A model generated the notes under the pieces. The model was given only the letters and a program-made list of their open reading frames with translations, searched no databases and was not told the DNA's origin. The translations under genes and the position numbers were made by a program. DNA of 64,000 bases from Curtobacterium flaccumfaciens (GTDB lineage Bacteria; Actinomycetota; Actinomycetes; Actinomycetales; Microbacteriaceae), in assembly GCF_013359815.1 (NCBI RefSeq), contig NZ_JABMCF010000041.1:237865-301864 (forward strand), given 5' to 3'. Shown piece by piece: positions 35,501 through 45,369 of the stretch (position 1 is the first letter of the stretch; every line of letters begins with the position of its first letter).

Positions 35501-36016
35501 CCGGACGGGAGGCGCGGGGCGGCCTGGCCCCGCGCCTCCCGTCCGCACCCTGCGTGCGTCCTCACCCGGTGCGAGCTTCCACGCACCGTGCCCGGCTGCA
35601 ACGCCGCACCAGGCGGCTAGGCCCGCACCGTCCGACAAGCCGCGCACCGTCCCGGACGGGAGGCGCGGGGCGGCCCGGCCCCGGGCCTCCCGTCCGCACC
35701 GTGCGTGCGTCGTCACCCGGTGCGAGCTTCCACGCACCGTGCCCGGCTGCAACGCCGCACCAGGCGGCTCAGCCCGCACCGTCCGACAAGCCGCGCACCG
35801 TGCCGGACGGGAGGCGCGTGGCGGCCTGGCCCCGCGCCTCCCGTCCGCACCGTGCGCGCGTCGTCATCCGGTGCGCGCTTCCACGCACCGTGCCCGGCTG
35901 CAACACCGCACCAGACGGCTAGGCCCGCACCGTCCGACAAGCCGTGCACCGTGCGTGCGTCGCCACCCGGTGCGCGCTTCCGCGCACCGTGCCCGGCTGC
36001 AACGCCGCACCAGGCG
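35501..36016. repeat. tandem array of a 151-bp unit, three full copies and one deleted copy
   Basis: Unit starts are 35501, 35652 and 35803, exactly 151 bases apart; a fourth begins at 35954 but lacks the first 52 bases and fades after 36016. Each full unit opens with a near-perfect 19-bp hairpin (in unit one CGGACGGGAGGCGCGGGGC, 35502-35520, pairs with 35527-35545). The missing part of unit four is that hairpin, and GCACCGT(G/C)-type sequences flank it in the others. The remainder of each unit shares GGTGCGAGCTTCC-type blocks. Open frames cross the array but are low-complexity. The whole gene-free stretch is 35445-36057 (613 bases), between the MFS and polyol dehydrogenase genes. Confidence 0.92.
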
Positions 36017-36057
36017 CGCAACGCGGCCCGGGCCGGCGAAACCCGCACCGTGCCCGC

Positions 36058-37089
36058 TCAGGCGGGGACGCCGCCGGGGTAGACGACGGACTTGAGCGAC
36101 TCCGGGTCGGTGTCGCTCTCGAGGGCCTCGCGGACGTCGTCGAGCCCGAAGCGACCGGTGACGAGCGAGTCGAGGTCGACCTGCCCGGAGGCGACCAGCT
36201 GGATCGCGACCGGCCACGTGTTCGTGTACCGGAAGATCCCGGTGACCGTGACCTCGAGGTTCTGGATGTGCTCGACCGGCAGGGTCATCTCGGAGTTGCC
36301 GAGCCCGACCAGCACCGCGGCACCCGCCGGACCGACCGCCTTGATGCCGTCCGACACCGCTCGGGGTGCACCGCTGGCGTCGATGAACGCGTCGACGGGG
36401 ACGATGTCGGACGCGACGGACACGGCGGTGGGGTCGACGACCTCGGTGGCGCCGTACTCCAGGGCCCGCGCACGGCGCTCCGGCACCAGGTCGCTGACGA
36501 CGATGCGCGACGCACCGAAGGCCTTCGCGACCTGGGCGCAGATGATGCCGATCGGACCGGCGCCGGCGATGAGCACCGACGAACCGGGCACGATGCCCGC
36601 CTTGCGGACGGCGGCGATGCCGACGGACAGGGGCTCCAGGAGCGCGCCGGCCTCGAACGAGACGGCGTCGGGCAGGACGTGCGCGAACTCGGCCTCGATG
36701 GTGACGAACTCGGTGAAGGCCCCGTCGACCGGCGGCGTCGCGTAGAAGCGCATGTGCGGGCAGAGGTTGTAGCGGCCCGCCAGGCACTGCGCGCAGCGGT
36801 GGCAGGGGCGCTGCGGCTCGATGGCCACGCGCTCCCCCACGCGGGACGGGTCCACGCCCTCGCCGACGGCCTCGATCGTGCCGGAGAGCTCGTGCCCGAG
36901 GACGAGGGGCTCCTCGACGACGAAGTCGCCGATGCGGCCGTGGCGGAAGTAGTGCACGTCGGAGCCGCAGACACCCACGGCGGCGACCCGGACGAGCACG
37001 TCGCCGGGGTCGACAGCGGGGACGGGGCGGTCCTCGACGGTGAGGTCCTGGGTGCCGAGCAGGACGCTGGTGCGCTGGGTGGAGGTCAT
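36058..37089 (-). CDS. zinc-dependent polyol/sugar alcohol dehydrogenase, medium-chain type
   Basis: The 343-residue protein is like sorbitol or xylitol dehydrogenases. GVCGSDVHYF (catalytic zinc Cys), LVLGHELSG (His-Glu pair), the structural zinc cluster CHRCAQCLAGRYNLC and the NAD turn VLIAGAGPIGIICAQ are present, with LEPLSVG carrying the catalytic Glu. Likely it oxidises a polyol to a ketose. It overlaps the ROK regulator by 4 bases and shares a region with xylAB, so xylitol, arabitol or sorbitol are possible substrates. Confidence 0.92.
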   Translation of the reverse strand: MTSTQRTSVLLGTQDLTVEDRPVPAVDPGDVLVRVAAVGVCGSDVHYFRHGRIGDFVVEEPLVLGHELSGTIEAVGEGVDPSRVGERVAIEPQRPCHRCAQCLAGRYNLCPHMRFYATPPVDGAFTEFVTIEAEFAHVLPDAVSFEAGALLEPLSVGIAAVRKAGIVPGSSVLIAGAGPIGIICAQVAKAFGASRIVVSDLVPERRARALEYGATEVVDPTAVSVASDIVPVDAFIDASGAPRAVSDGIKAVGPAGAAVLVGLGNSEMTLPVEHIQNLEVTVTGIFRYTNTWPVAIQLVASGQVDLDSLVTGRFGLDDVREALESDTDPESLKSVVYPGGVPA

Positions 37090-38348
37090 GCGGTTCTCGC
37101 TTCCTCGGCCGCGTCGTCGCGGCCGGACGTGTGGGTGGTGGAGGGGGCGGCTGCGGGCGCCGCGGACATGGTCGCCGGTGCCGGTGCCGCCGGCATCGTG
37201 GCGTCGCGCAGCAGCTCTGCGAAGCCGATCTCGGCGGCGCCACGGACCAGGACGTCACGGCCGAGTGCCGCCGGGACGATCCGGAGCCGATCGGTCATCG
37301 CGGCCATCGTCTGCGCGCGGACGTCGGTCTCGACCCGGTCGCCGACGTGTCCGAGCAGCGCACCGAGGAACCCGCCGAGCACGACGACCTCGGGGTCGAC
37401 GGTGTGGATGGCGTTCCGCAGTGCGGTCGCGAGTGCGGTGACCTGTCGGTCGACGACCCGCTCGACCTCGGGGCGGCCCTCGGCGAGCGCCGCGGCGAGC
37501 GCGTCGAGGTCGTCCGGCGGCGTCCCGGTGACGGCGGTGAGGGCGGAGCGTGAGGCCTCGGTCTCCAGGCAGCCGACCGCACCGCAGTGGCAGCGGATCC
37601 CGTTCGCCGCGACGAAGGTGTGCCCGAGCTCGCCCGCGTACCCGTCGGCGCCGCTGAAGGGCCGGCCGGCGCTGACGATCCCGCCGCCGATGCCGCTCGC
37701 GCCACCGTTCAGGTAGACGAGGTCGTCGACGCCGCGGGCGCTGCCGTACAGCCGTTCCGCCCAGGCGCCGAGGTTGGCGTCGTTCGCGGCCCGGACCGGC
37801 AGCCCCAGCTGTTCCGCGAGCGGTGCGGCGAGGGGTTCGTCACGCCAGCCGAGGTGCGGGGCGTCGCGCACGGTGCCGTCCTCGACCCGGACGATGCCGG
37901 GCACGGCGACGCCGACCCCGACGATCCGGGCCGCCGGTCCGGTGCGGGCGAGGAGTGCTGCGAGAACCCGGGCGACGGCGTCGATCGCCTGCGCCGCGGT
38001 CGGCACGGTGGTCTGCGGCTCGACCAGTCGGTCGCGGACGGTGCCGTCGAGGCCGACGAGGGCGACCCCGACGGCGTCGATCTCGACCGTGACCGCGGCG
38101 GCGAGGACGTCGGCGGACGCCCGGACGACCCCGCTCGGCCGTCCGACACCGGCACCGGGGGTCCCCGCGGCGGGGGTCTCCTCGTGCACGAGACCGACGT
38201 CGACGAGTTCCCCGACGAGCGCGAGGATCGTCGAGCGGTTCAGGCCGGTGCGGCGGGTGAGTTCGGCGCGGGTGACGGGGCCGTCCTCGTGGACGAGCCG
38301 GAGGACGCGCGCGGCGTTGCCCGGCGTCGCCGTGGGCTGCCGTGCCAT
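37086..38348 (-). CDS. ROK family transcriptional regulator (XylR/NagC-like)
   Basis: The 420-residue protein has an N-terminal winged HTH (RAELTRRTGLNRSTILALVGELVDVGLV) and a ROK sugar-sensing domain with ANDANLGAWAE, GYAGELGHTF and the zinc site CHCGAVGCLE. The final 40 residues are Ala/Pro/Thr-rich. GGAGGA precedes the ATG. It is a good candidate to control the xylA promoter region (42503-42544) and its own operon; XylR proteins of Gram-positive bacteria are of this family. Binding is not shown by the sequence. Confidence 0.9.
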   Translation of the reverse strand: MARQPTATPGNAARVLRLVHEDGPVTRAELTRRTGLNRSTILALVGELVDVGLVHEETPAAGTPGAGVGRPSGVVRASADVLAAAVTVEIDAVGVALVGLDGTVRDRLVEPQTTVPTAAQAIDAVARVLAALLARTGPAARIVGVGVAVPGIVRVEDGTVRDAPHLGWRDEPLAAPLAEQLGLPVRAANDANLGAWAERLYGSARGVDDLVYLNGGASGIGGGIVSAGRPFSGADGYAGELGHTFVAANGIRCHCGAVGCLETEASRSALTAVTGTPPDDLDALAAALAEGRPEVERVVDRQVTALATALRNAIHTVDPEVVVLGGFLGALLGHVGDRVETDVRAQTMAAMTDRLRIVPAALGRDVLVRGAAEIGFAELLRDATMPAAPAPATMSAAPAAAPSTTHTSGRDDAAEEARTA

Positions 38349-38394
38349 GGGTCCTCCTCGGTGGTGGGTGGGTTCCTGCGACCGCGTCGGCCGG

Positions 38395-39444
38395 TCAGCG
38401 CGACTGCGAGAACGCGGCGTCGAACGAAGCGTCCGGCGGCGCGATGGTACCGAGCTGCCGGACGAACGCCAGCGCCTCGGGCCCGCCGACGAGCCGGTCC
38501 ATGCCGGCGTCCTCCCACTCGACGCTGGTCGGTCCGGTGTACCCGATGTGGTTCAGCACGCGGAACACCCGCTCCCACGGCACGTCCCCGTGGCCGGCGG
38601 TGACGAAGTCCCACCCGCGCCGGGGGTCGCCCCACGGCAGGTGCGAGGACAACCGCCCGTTGCGCCCGTCGAGCTGCTTCACCGACTCCTTGCAGTGCAC
38701 GTGGTACACCCGGTCGGCGAAGTCGAGCAGGAACGCCGCGGGGTCCAGGTCCTGCCAGACGAAGTGCGACGGGTCGAAGTTGAACCCGAACGCCGGCCGG
38801 TCGCGGAACACCTCGAGGGTCCGCGCAGCGGTCCAGTAGTCGTAGGCGATCTCGGACGGGTGGACCTCGAGCGCGAACCGGACCCCGACCTCCTCGAAGA
38901 CGTCGAGGATCGGTGACCAGCGGTCGTGGAAGTCCTGGTACCCGGCGTCGATCATCCCGGGGGGCACGGGCGGGAACCCGGCGACGGTCTTCCAGATCGA
39001 CGAGCCGGAGAAGCCCGTGACGGTGTCCACCCCGAGCGCCGCGGCGGCACGGGCGGTCCACTGCAGCTCCTCGGCCGCACGCTGCCGCACGCCCTTGGGG
39101 TCGCCGTCGCCCCACACGCGCGGCGGGACGATGTCCTCGTGCCGCTGGTCGATGGGGTCGTCGCACACGGCCTGGCCGACCAGGTGGTTGGCGATCGTCC
39201 AGACCTGCAGCCCGTTGCGTTCCAGGATCGCCTTGCGCTCGGCGACGTACGAGGGGTCCGTCGCGGCGCGCCGGACGTCCAGGTGGTCACCCCAGCAGGC
39301 GATCTCCAGCCCGTCGTAGCCCCACTCGCCGGCGAGCCGGGCGACCTCTTCGAAGGGCAGGTCGGCCCACTGTCCGGTGAACAGGGTGACCGGCCTGGAG
39401 GCCCGGGTCGTCTCCGTCGTGTCGCTCGCGTCCGTCGTCGTCAT
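38395..39444 (-). CDS. sugar phosphate isomerase/epimerase-like TIM-barrel protein
   Basis: A 349-residue member of the xylose-isomerase-like fold, longer than the two in the hexuronate locus. [54 protein letters not shown] and [11 protein letters not shown] carry the putative metal-ligand Glu, Asp, His and Glu residues. Such enzymes act as 3-keto-sugar or inosose isomerases and hydrolases beside Gfo/Idh proteins. The Thr-rich first 20 residues include one repeat 11-mer (39392-39402). The ATG at 39444 is the most likely start; the frame continues upstream. Confidence 0.85.
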   Translation of the reverse strand: MTTTDASDTTETTRASRPVTLFTGQWADLPFEEVARLAGEWGYDGLEIACWGDHLDVRRAATDPSYVAERKAILERNGLQVWTIANHLVGQAVCDDPIDQRHEDIVPPRVWGDGDPKGVRQRAAEELQWTARAAAALGVDTVTGFSGSSIWKTVAGFPPVPPGMIDAGYQDFHDRWSPILDVFEEVGVRFALEVHPSEIAYDYWTAARTLEVFRDRPAFGFNFDPSHFVWQDLDPAAFLLDFADRVYHVHCKESVKQLDGRNGRLSSHLPWGDPRRGWDFVTAGHGDVPWERVFRVLNHIGYTGPTSVEWEDAGMDRLVGGPEALAFVRQLGTIAPPDASFDAAFSQSR

Positions 39445-39478
39445 CGTCGTCGTCCTTCTTCGCGGTGGTCGGGTTCCG

Positions 39479-40579
39479 TCACCAGGATCCGGGTGCGGAC
39501 CCGGCGGGGACGGTGGCAGGTCGCTCGACGCGCGAGTGCACGTCGACGACCGAGTGGTCTCGGGCGGCGGCGGAGACCGCCTCCATGACCTCGAGCACGT
39601 GGAACGCGAGGTCGCCGGAGGCTCGGTGCGGCCGGTCCGTCGCGATCGCGTGCGCCATGTCGGCGAGGCCGTAGCCGCGGCCGGCGTCGGCGTACCCGGC
39701 GGCGACCGGCAGGTCGCGCCACGAGCGGTCGTCGGCGGTGGCGATCGACACGGTGTCCGAGAACCGGTTCGGGTCCGGGACACCCAGGGTGCCGGCGGTG
39801 CCGTACACCTCGAACAGCGGGGCGCGGGTTGCCCAGACCTCGAACGAGACGGTGACGGTGGAGACCACGCCGCCCTCGTGCTCGAGGATCGCGACGACGT
39901 GGGTGTCGATGTCGACCGGGATCGACGTGCCGGCGTTCGGTCCGGTCGCGATCGTCCGTTCGCGGGTGGAGCGGGTCGCACTGCCGCTGACCCGGACGAC
40001 CGGCCCGAAGAACGTGACGAGGCTGGTCAGGTAGTACGGCCCCATGTCGAGGAGCGGTCCGCCGCCAGGCTGGTAGTAGAACGCCGGCGCGGGGTGCCAG
40101 AGCTCGTGCCCGGGTGCGCTCCAGGCGACGGCGGCACCGACCGGGGTGCCGATCGCGCCGTCGTCGAGGGCGGCCCGTGCGGTCTGGATGCCGGTGCCGA
40201 GGACGGTGTCCGGTGCGCTGCCGACGCGCAGGCCGGCGGCGCGGGCTGCTTCGAGCACCGGTGCGGCCTCGGCGGTGGACATCGCGAGCGGCTTCTCGCC
40301 GTAGACGTGCTTGCCCGCGGCGAGGGCCCGGGTGGCGATGTCGGCGTGCGCGGCCGGGATCGTCAGGTTGAGCACCACGTCGACGTCGTCGGCGGCGAGC
40401 AGGTCGTCCACGGTGGTGCCGCGAACGCCCTGTGCCGCACCGACCTGCTGGGCACGGGCGACGTCGAGGTCGGCGACCGCCACGAGCGACAGCCCGGGCA
40501 GCGCCGGGAAGTGCTCGAAGTACTGCTGGCTGATGACCCCGACGCCGACGACACCGACGCGGAGCACCCCTTCGTTCAC
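39479..40579 (-). CDS. Gfo/Idh/MocA family oxidoreductase
   Basis: The 366-residue protein starts [19 protein letters not shown] (NAD-binding turn) and has YGEKPLAM (EKP motif) and [14 protein letters not shown] (catalytic region). It likely oxidises a hydroxyl of a sugar or glycoside. The GTG start at 40577-40579 overlaps the ThuA stop by 4 bases. Two such enzymes flank ThuA in this operon, and they differ enough to have separate roles. Confidence 0.88.
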   Translation of the reverse strand: MNEGVLRVGVVGVGVISQQYFEHFPALPGLSLVAVADLDVARAQQVGAAQGVRGTTVDDLLAADDVDVVLNLTIPAAHADIATRALAAGKHVYGEKPLAMSTAEAAPVLEAARAAGLRVGSAPDTVLGTGIQTARAALDDGAIGTPVGAAVAWSAPGHELWHPAPAFYYQPGGGPLLDMGPYYLTSLVTFFGPVVRVSGSATRSTRERTIATGPNAGTSIPVDIDTHVVAILEHEGGVVSTVTVSFEVWATRAPLFEVYGTAGTLGVPDPNRFSDTVSIATADDRSWRDLPVAAGYADAGRGYGLADMAHAIATDRPHRASGDLAFHVLEVMEAVSAAARDHSVVDVHSRVERPATVPAGSAPGSW

Positions 40580-41283
40580 CGTGCTGCCCACAGGAGTCCC
40601 CGTTCGATGATGGTGCGGAGTGGCTGCGACTCGACGACCTCGAGGCGGTGCCCTGGTGCGGAGACGAACACGCGGCCCTCGCCCCACTGCCGTGTCCAGA
40701 TCGCCGGTGCGGTGACCGGGCGGTTCCAGGCGTCGAAGTCGCGCGCGTCCTGGGTGGTGGTCGCGAGGACGTCGTTGTACTCGTCGGACAGCACCCAGTA
40801 CTGCTCGGTGACGAGGTCGAAGTCCTCGATGCCCTGCGTGATCGGGTGTTCGTGCCCGAGGTCGGTGATGTGCACCGTGTACGGGATGTAGTTGTCGGAC
40901 TGTTCCCCGACGCGCTCGTCGGGGTGCTTGCCGGCGTGGTGGGCGAACTGGCCACCGACCATGTGCAGGTAGTCGGCGGTGTTCCGGAACGCGTCCGCGA
41001 TGCCGCCGTGCCAGCCGGCCAGTCCGGCGCCGCCCAGGACCGCGCGCTGCAGCCCGGCGAACTCGTCGTCGGCGATGGTCGACATCGTGACGACCTGCAC
41101 GATCAGGTCGACCTCGTCCATGACGGCGGCGTCGGCGTAGACGGCCGTCGAGTCCGACACCCGGACCTCGAACCCGTTCTCGCGCAGGAACGGGACGAAC
41201 AGGTCGGTGGTCTCGACGGGCTGGTGGCCGTCCCACCCGCCGCGGACGACGAGCGCCTGGCGGGTCTGCTCGGCGGCGCTCAC
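40576..41283 (-). CDS. ThuA domain-containing protein
   Basis: A 235-residue ThuA-like (class I glutamine amidotransferase-like fold) protein: ALVVRGGWDGHQPVETTDLF, LAGWHGGIADAF, HHAGKHP and HPITQGIEDF. ThuA of rhizobia works with ThuB (a Gfo/Idh protein) on 3-keto derivatives of trehalose and related disaccharides. Here it is sandwiched between two Gfo/Idh genes with GTGA overlaps at both ends, strong evidence of joint function. The start is the GTG at 41281-41283. No catalytic Cys of true amidotransferases is evident. Confidence 0.88.
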   Translation of the reverse strand: MSAAEQTRQALVVRGGWDGHQPVETTDLFVPFLRENGFEVRVSDSTAVYADAAVMDEVDLIVQVVTMSTIADDEFAGLQRAVLGGAGLAGWHGGIADAFRNTADYLHMVGGQFAHHAGKHPDERVGEQSDNYIPYTVHITDLGHEHPITQGIEDFDLVTEQYWVLSDEYNDVLATTTQDARDFDAWNRPVTAPAIWTRQWGEGRVFVSAPGHRLEVVESQPLRTIIERGLLWAAR

Positions 41284-42476
41284 GAGGTCGCCGTCCAGGT
41301 GCTGCCGGCGGCGGCGCTGCGCTCGACCGCGTCGAGGACCCGCTGCACGTGCAGGCCGTCGGCGAACGACGGCGACGGGTCGGTGCCGGCGACGATCGCG
41401 TCGACGAAGTCCTTCACCTGGTGGCTGAAGGTGTGCTCGTACCCGATGAGGTGCCCGGTCGGCCACCACGCGGCCATGTAGGGGTGCTCGGGTTCGGTGA
41501 CGAGGATGCGACGGAACCCCTGCTCCCCCGCCGGGGCCTTCGACTCGTACAGCCGGAGCTCGTTCATCGCCTCGAGGTCGAACTGGATCGCGCCTTCGGA
41601 CCCGCTGATCTCGAGCGTCAGACCGTTCTTCCGCCCGGTCGCGTAGCGCGTGGCCTCGAACGTGCCGATCGCACCGTCGGCCGCGCCGCCACCCAGGCGG
41701 GCGGTGAAGAACGCGGCGTCGTCGACGGTGACCTGCCCGCGCTCGCTCGACGCGGTGCCGGAGAGCCCGACCCCCTCGGCCATCAGCGGACGCTCGGTCA
41801 CGAAGGTCTCGAGCGTGCCGGAGACGGTGGCGAGCGACGCACCGGTGACGTGCTCGACCAGGTCGATGGCGTGCGCGCCGATGTCCCCGAGGGCCCCCGA
41901 GCCGGCGAGCGACTTGTCGAGGCGCCAGGTCATCGGGCCGTCCTCGTCCGCCAACCAGTCCTGCAGGTAGAGCGCGCGGACCTGGCGCACGGTGCCGATC
42001 CGCCCGTCCTGCACCAGCTGCCGCGCGAACGCGATGGCCGGCACCCGGCGGTAGCTGAACCCGACCATCGCCCGGACACCCTGTGCACGGGCGGCGTCGG
42101 CGGCGGCGGTCATCGCCTCGGCCTCGGCGACGGTGTTCGCGAGCGGCTTCTCGCACAGGACGTGCTTGCCGGCCTGGAGCGCGGCGATCGCGATCTCGAC
42201 GTGCGAGGACCCCGGGGACACGACGTCGACCACGTCGATGTCCGGATCGGCGATGACGGCACGCCAGTCGGTGGACGCCGCCTGCCAGCCGTACTGCTGC
42301 CGAGCGGCCTCGGTGCGTCCGGGATCACGCCCGACGACCACCGCCATCTCCGGCTCGGCTCCGAGGTCGAAGAACCTGGGGGCGGTCCGCCACGCCTGTG
42401 AGTGTGCGGCTCCCATGAAGCCGTGCCCCACCATCGCGACCCGCAGTCGTTGCTGCACCGTCGACTCACTTGCCAT
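41280..42476 (-). CDS. Gfo/Idh/MocA family oxidoreductase
   Basis: The 398-residue protein has [19 protein letters not shown] at the N-terminus, [16 protein letters not shown] and [21 protein letters not shown] (catalytic Asp and His). It resembles ThuB and related sugar dehydrogenases. AAAGGAG precedes the ATG. It is the first gene of the minus-strand operon and is divergent from xylA, sharing a 97-base control region. Confidence 0.9.
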   Translation of the reverse strand: MASESTVQQRLRVAMVGHGFMGAAHSQAWRTAPRFFDLGAEPEMAVVVGRDPGRTEAARQQYGWQAASTDWRAVIADPDIDVVDVVSPGSSHVEIAIAALQAGKHVLCEKPLANTVAEAEAMTAAADAARAQGVRAMVGFSYRRVPAIAFARQLVQDGRIGTVRQVRALYLQDWLADEDGPMTWRLDKSLAGSGALGDIGAHAIDLVEHVTGASLATVSGTLETFVTERPLMAEGVGLSGTASSERGQVTVDDAAFFTARLGGGAADGAIGTFEATRYATGRKNGLTLEISGSEGAIQFDLEAMNELRLYESKAPAGEQGFRRILVTEPEHPYMAAWWPTGHLIGYEHTFSHQVKDFVDAIVAGTDPSPSFADGLHVQRVLDAVERSAAAGSTWTATS

Positions 42477-42502
42477 CCGCTCGCTCCTTTGCGATCACGT
42501 GC

Positions 42503-42544
42503 TTGCCACAGCCAACACTACCGCTTATGTTGGGCGCGGCAACA
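42503..42544 (+). promoter_or_regulatory. xylA promoter with overlapping operator half-sites
   Basis: TTGCCA (42503-42508) and TATGTT (42526-42531) are spaced by 17 bases and point to xylA. CCAACA (42512-42517), TGTTGG (42528-42533) and CAACA (42540-42544) form inverted half-sites that overlap the spacer and -10 box, so a repressor bound here would block transcription. A ROK or LacI regulator is expected. The same region serves the divergent Gfo/Idh operon. Confidence 0.6.
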
Positions 42545-42573
42545 TTTTGTTTCGACGACGAACGGTGACCACC

Positions 42574-43767
42574 ATGGCAACGACGCCCACCCGTGCAGAC
42601 AAGTTCTCCTTCGGTCTCTGGACCATCGGCTACAACGGCTCCGACCCCTTCGGCGGGCCGACCCGACCCGCCCTCGACGTGGTCGAGGCGGTCGAGAAGC
42701 TCGACGAGCTCGGGGCCTACGGCCTGACCTTCCACGACGACGACCTGTTCGCGTTCGGTTCCACCGACGCCGAACGCCAGACCCAGATCGACCGCCTCAA
42801 GGGCGCACTCGAGTCGACCGGGCTCGTCGTGCCGATGGTCACGACGAACCTGTTCTCCGCCCCGGTCTTCAAGGACGGCGGCTTCACCTCGAACGACCGC
42901 CAGGTCCGCCGCTTCGCGCTCCGCAAGGTGCTCCGCAACATCGACCTCGCCGCCGAGCTCGGCGCGTCGACGTTCGTGATGTGGGGTGGCCGCGAAGGCT
43001 CCGAGTACGACAGCGCCAAGGACGTGCAGGCCGCGCTCGAGCGCTACCGCGAGGCCGTCAATCTGCTCGCCCAGTACGTCACCGACAAGGGCTACGGCAT
43101 CCGGTTCGCCATCGAGCCGAAGCCGAACGAGCCCCGCGGCGACATCCTCCTGCCGACCCTCGGTCACGCGATCGCCTTCACCGAGACGCTCGAGCGCCCC
43201 GAGCTGTTCGGTATCAACCCCGAGGTCGGCCACGAGCAGATGGCGGGCCTGAACTTCACCGCCGGCATCGCCCAGGCGCTCTACCAGGGCAAGCTCTTCC
43301 ACATCGACCTCAACGGTCAGCGCGGCATCAAGTACGACCAGGACCTGGTGTTCGGCCACGGCGACCTGCAGAACGCGTTCTCGCTCGTCGACCTGCTCGA
43401 GCACGGCGCCCCGCAGGGCGGCCCGGCGTACGACGGCCCGCGCCACTTCGACTACAAGCCGAGCCGCACCGAGGACATCACCGGCGTCTGGGACTCCGCG
43501 TCGGCCAACATGCGCATGTACCTGCTCCTCAAGGAGCGTGCGCAGGCGTTCCGTGCCGACCCCGAGGTGCAGGCAGCGCTCGAGGCCTCCAAGGTCGGCG
43601 AGCTGTCGACGCCGACGCTGAACGACGGCGAGTCGTACGACACGTTCCTCGCCGACCGTTCCGCCTACGAGGACTTCGACGCCGACGCGTACTTCGGCGG
43701 CAAGGGCTTCGGCTTCGTCCGCCTGCAGCAGCTCGCGATGGAGCACTTGATGGGCGCGCGGAATTGA
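42574..43767 (+). CDS. xylA: xylose isomerase
   Basis: Converts D-xylose to D-xylulose, also glucose to fructose. The 397-residue protein is the actinomycete class. With this start, residue numbers agree with the Streptomyces enzymes: His54 in TFHDDDL, Glu181 and Lys183 in [11 protein letters not shown], Glu217 and His220 in NPEVGHEQ, and the metal-binding [13 protein letters not shown] downstream. The protein is complete to [13 protein letters not shown] nine bases upstream is an alternative start. Its stop overlaps the xylB start, coupling the two. Confidence 0.98.
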   Translation: MATTPTRADKFSFGLWTIGYNGSDPFGGPTRPALDVVEAVEKLDELGAYGLTFHDDDLFAFGSTDAERQTQIDRLKGALESTGLVVPMVTTNLFSAPVFKDGGFTSNDRQVRRFALRKVLRNIDLAAELGASTFVMWGGREGSEYDSAKDVQAALERYREAVNLLAQYVTDKGYGIRFAIEPKPNEPRGDILLPTLGHAIAFTETLERPELFGINPEVGHEQMAGLNFTAGIAQALYQGKLFHIDLNGQRGIKYDQDLVFGHGDLQNAFSLVDLLEHGAPQGGPAYDGPRHFDYKPSRTEDITGVWDSASANMRMYLLLKERAQAFRADPEVQAALEASKVGELSTPTLNDGESYDTFLADRSAYEDFDADAYFGGKGFGFVRLQQLAMEHLMGARN

Positions 43768-45287
43768 AGGCAGACGCGCCAGCGGCTGCATTCCGCGCGC
43801 TGAGGCGGCCTGCCGCCGAGGGGGCTGACCTGGTCGCCGGCGTCGACTCGTCGACCCAGTCCTGCAAGGTCACCATCCGTGACGCCGCGACCGGTGCGGT
43901 CGTCCGCGAGGGACGCGCGTCCCACCCGGACGGCACCGCCGTCGACCCCCGTCACTGGTGGGACGCCCTCGGTGCCGCCGTCGCGGACGCCGGTGGCCTC
44001 GACGACGTCGGTGCCGTCGCCATCGCCGGGCAGCAGCACGGCATGGTCGCGCTCGACGCCGACGGCCGCGTGGTCCGCGAGGCCCTGCTCTGGAACGACG
44101 TCCGCAGTGCGGACGCGGCCGTGCAGATGGTCGACGAGCTCGGCCAGGAGGCGTGGGTCGCCCGGACGGGGCTGGTGCCGGTCGCGTCGTTCACCGGTAC
44201 CAAGCTGCGGTGGCTCCGCGACGCGGAGCCTGAGAACGCGGCCCGCGTCGCGGCCGTGGCGCTCCCCCACGACTGGCTGTCGTGGCGACTCCGCGGGTAC
44301 GGACCGGCCGACGAGAGCCCGCTCGGACCCGACCTCGACGCCCTGGCGACGGATGCGTCCGACGCCAGCGGCACGGCGTACTGGGACCCGGTGCGCCGCG
44401 AGTACGACCCGGAGCTGTTCGAGCTCGCGCTCGGGCGGCCGATAGGTCCGGCGTCGATGGGTGACGACGACGCCGTGGTCGTGCCCCGCGTGGTCGCTCC
44501 CGACGAGGCGATGGGCACCCTGTCCACCGACGTCGAGCTGCCCGGCGGCGCGGTCGCCCGGTCCGGCCTCGTCGTCGGCGCCGGACTCGGCGACAACGCC
44601 GGGGCAGCGCTCGGCCTTGGTCTCGGCCCGGGCGACGTCGCGGTGTCCCTGGGCACGAGCGGCACGGTCTTCGGGGTCAGCGACGCCGAGGTGCGTGACC
44701 CGAGCGGGACCGTGGCGGGCTTCGCCGACGGGACCGGGTCGCGCCTCCCGATCGTCACGACGCTCAACGCGGCCCGCGTGCTCGAGGTGATCGGCGGCCT
44801 GCTCGGCGTCGACCACGACGCACTCGGCGAGCTGGCGCTGCAGGCGCCGGCCGGGGCCGACGGCCTCGTCCTGGTGCCGTACTTCGTCGGCGAGCGCACG
44901 CCCAACCGGCCGGACGCGACCGCATCGCTGCTCGGCATGACGCCGGCGACCACCGACCGGGCGCACCTGGCCCGGGCGGCCGTCGAGGGGATGCTCTGCG
45001 CCCTCGCCGACGGACTGGCCGCGGTGCAGGACACCGGCGTGACCGTCGAGCGGCTGCTGCTCATCGGCGGCGCTGCGCGGAACCCGGCGGTCCGCGCCGT
45101 CGCCGCGCAGGTGTTCGGCCGTGACGTCCTGGTGCCGGAGCCCGGCGAGTACGTCGCCGCGGGTGCTGCGAAGCAGGCCGCGTGGGCGCTCACCGGCGCC
45201 CTGCCGACGTGGGACACCGCGACGACCACCGTGCCGTCCGACCCGCACCCCGAGGTGCTCGAGCAGTACCGCGCCGCGGCGCGCTGA
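43764..45287 (+). CDS. xylB: xylulokinase
   Basis: Phosphorylates D-xylulose to D-xylulose 5-phosphate for the pentose phosphate pathway. The 507-residue protein of the FGGY family has [43 protein letters not shown] (catalytic Asp) and [11 protein letters not shown], and ends with the C-terminal [10 protein letters not shown] helix region. The start is inferred to be a TTG (43764-43766) overlapping the xylA TGA; about 22 non-conserved residues precede the family start and no better start codon is in frame. A strong terminator follows. Confidence 0.95.
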   Translation: MKADAPAAAFRALRRPAAEGADLVAGVDSSTQSCKVTIRDAATGAVVREGRASHPDGTAVDPRHWWDALGAAVADAGGLDDVGAVAIAGQQHGMVALDADGRVVREALLWNDVRSADAAVQMVDELGQEAWVARTGLVPVASFTGTKLRWLRDAEPENAARVAAVALPHDWLSWRLRGYGPADESPLGPDLDALATDASDASGTAYWDPVRREYDPELFELALGRPIGPASMGDDDAVVVPRVVAPDEAMGTLSTDVELPGGAVARSGLVVGAGLGDNAGAALGLGLGPGDVAVSLGTSGTVFGVSDAEVRDPSGTVAGFADGTGSRLPIVTTLNAARVLEVIGGLLGVDHDALGELALQAPAGADGLVLVPYFVGERTPNRPDATASLLGMTPATTDRAHLARAAVEGMLCALADGLAAVQDTGVTVERLLLIGGAARNPAVRAVAAQVFGRDVLVPEPGEYVAAGAAKQAAWALTGALPTWDTATTTVPSDPHPEVLEQYRAAAR

Positions 45288-45312
45288 CCGACGCACCGGA
45301 TCCGACACTCCC

Positions 45313-45347
45313 TGCCCCCGGCGCCCTCCACCAGGGCGCCGGGGGCA
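45313..45347 (+). terminator. strong hairpin terminator after xylAB
   Basis: TGCCCCCGGCGCCCT (45313-45327) pairs exactly with AGGGCGCCGGGGGCA (45333-45347) around a 5-base loop. It starts 26 bases after the xylB stop, and the next gene starts 23 bases later. A short TCATCGTC tail follows. Confidence 0.75.
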
Positions 45348-45369
45348 TCATCGTCCCCGGAGGACACCC

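Noticed and set aside
35501..36016. CRISPR array
   Set aside because: The repeat period is 151 bases with no short spacers, each unit carries a hairpin, and no cas gene is present.
35445..36082. Open frames of 100-205 codons across the tandem array
   Set aside because: They are generated by the repeat itself, have opposing partners on the other strand, and are low-complexity Arg/Pro/Ala sequence.
42133..42573. Extension of xylA to 42133
   Set aside because: It would cover the promoter and operator; residue numbering from 42574 matches characterised xylose isomerases exactly.
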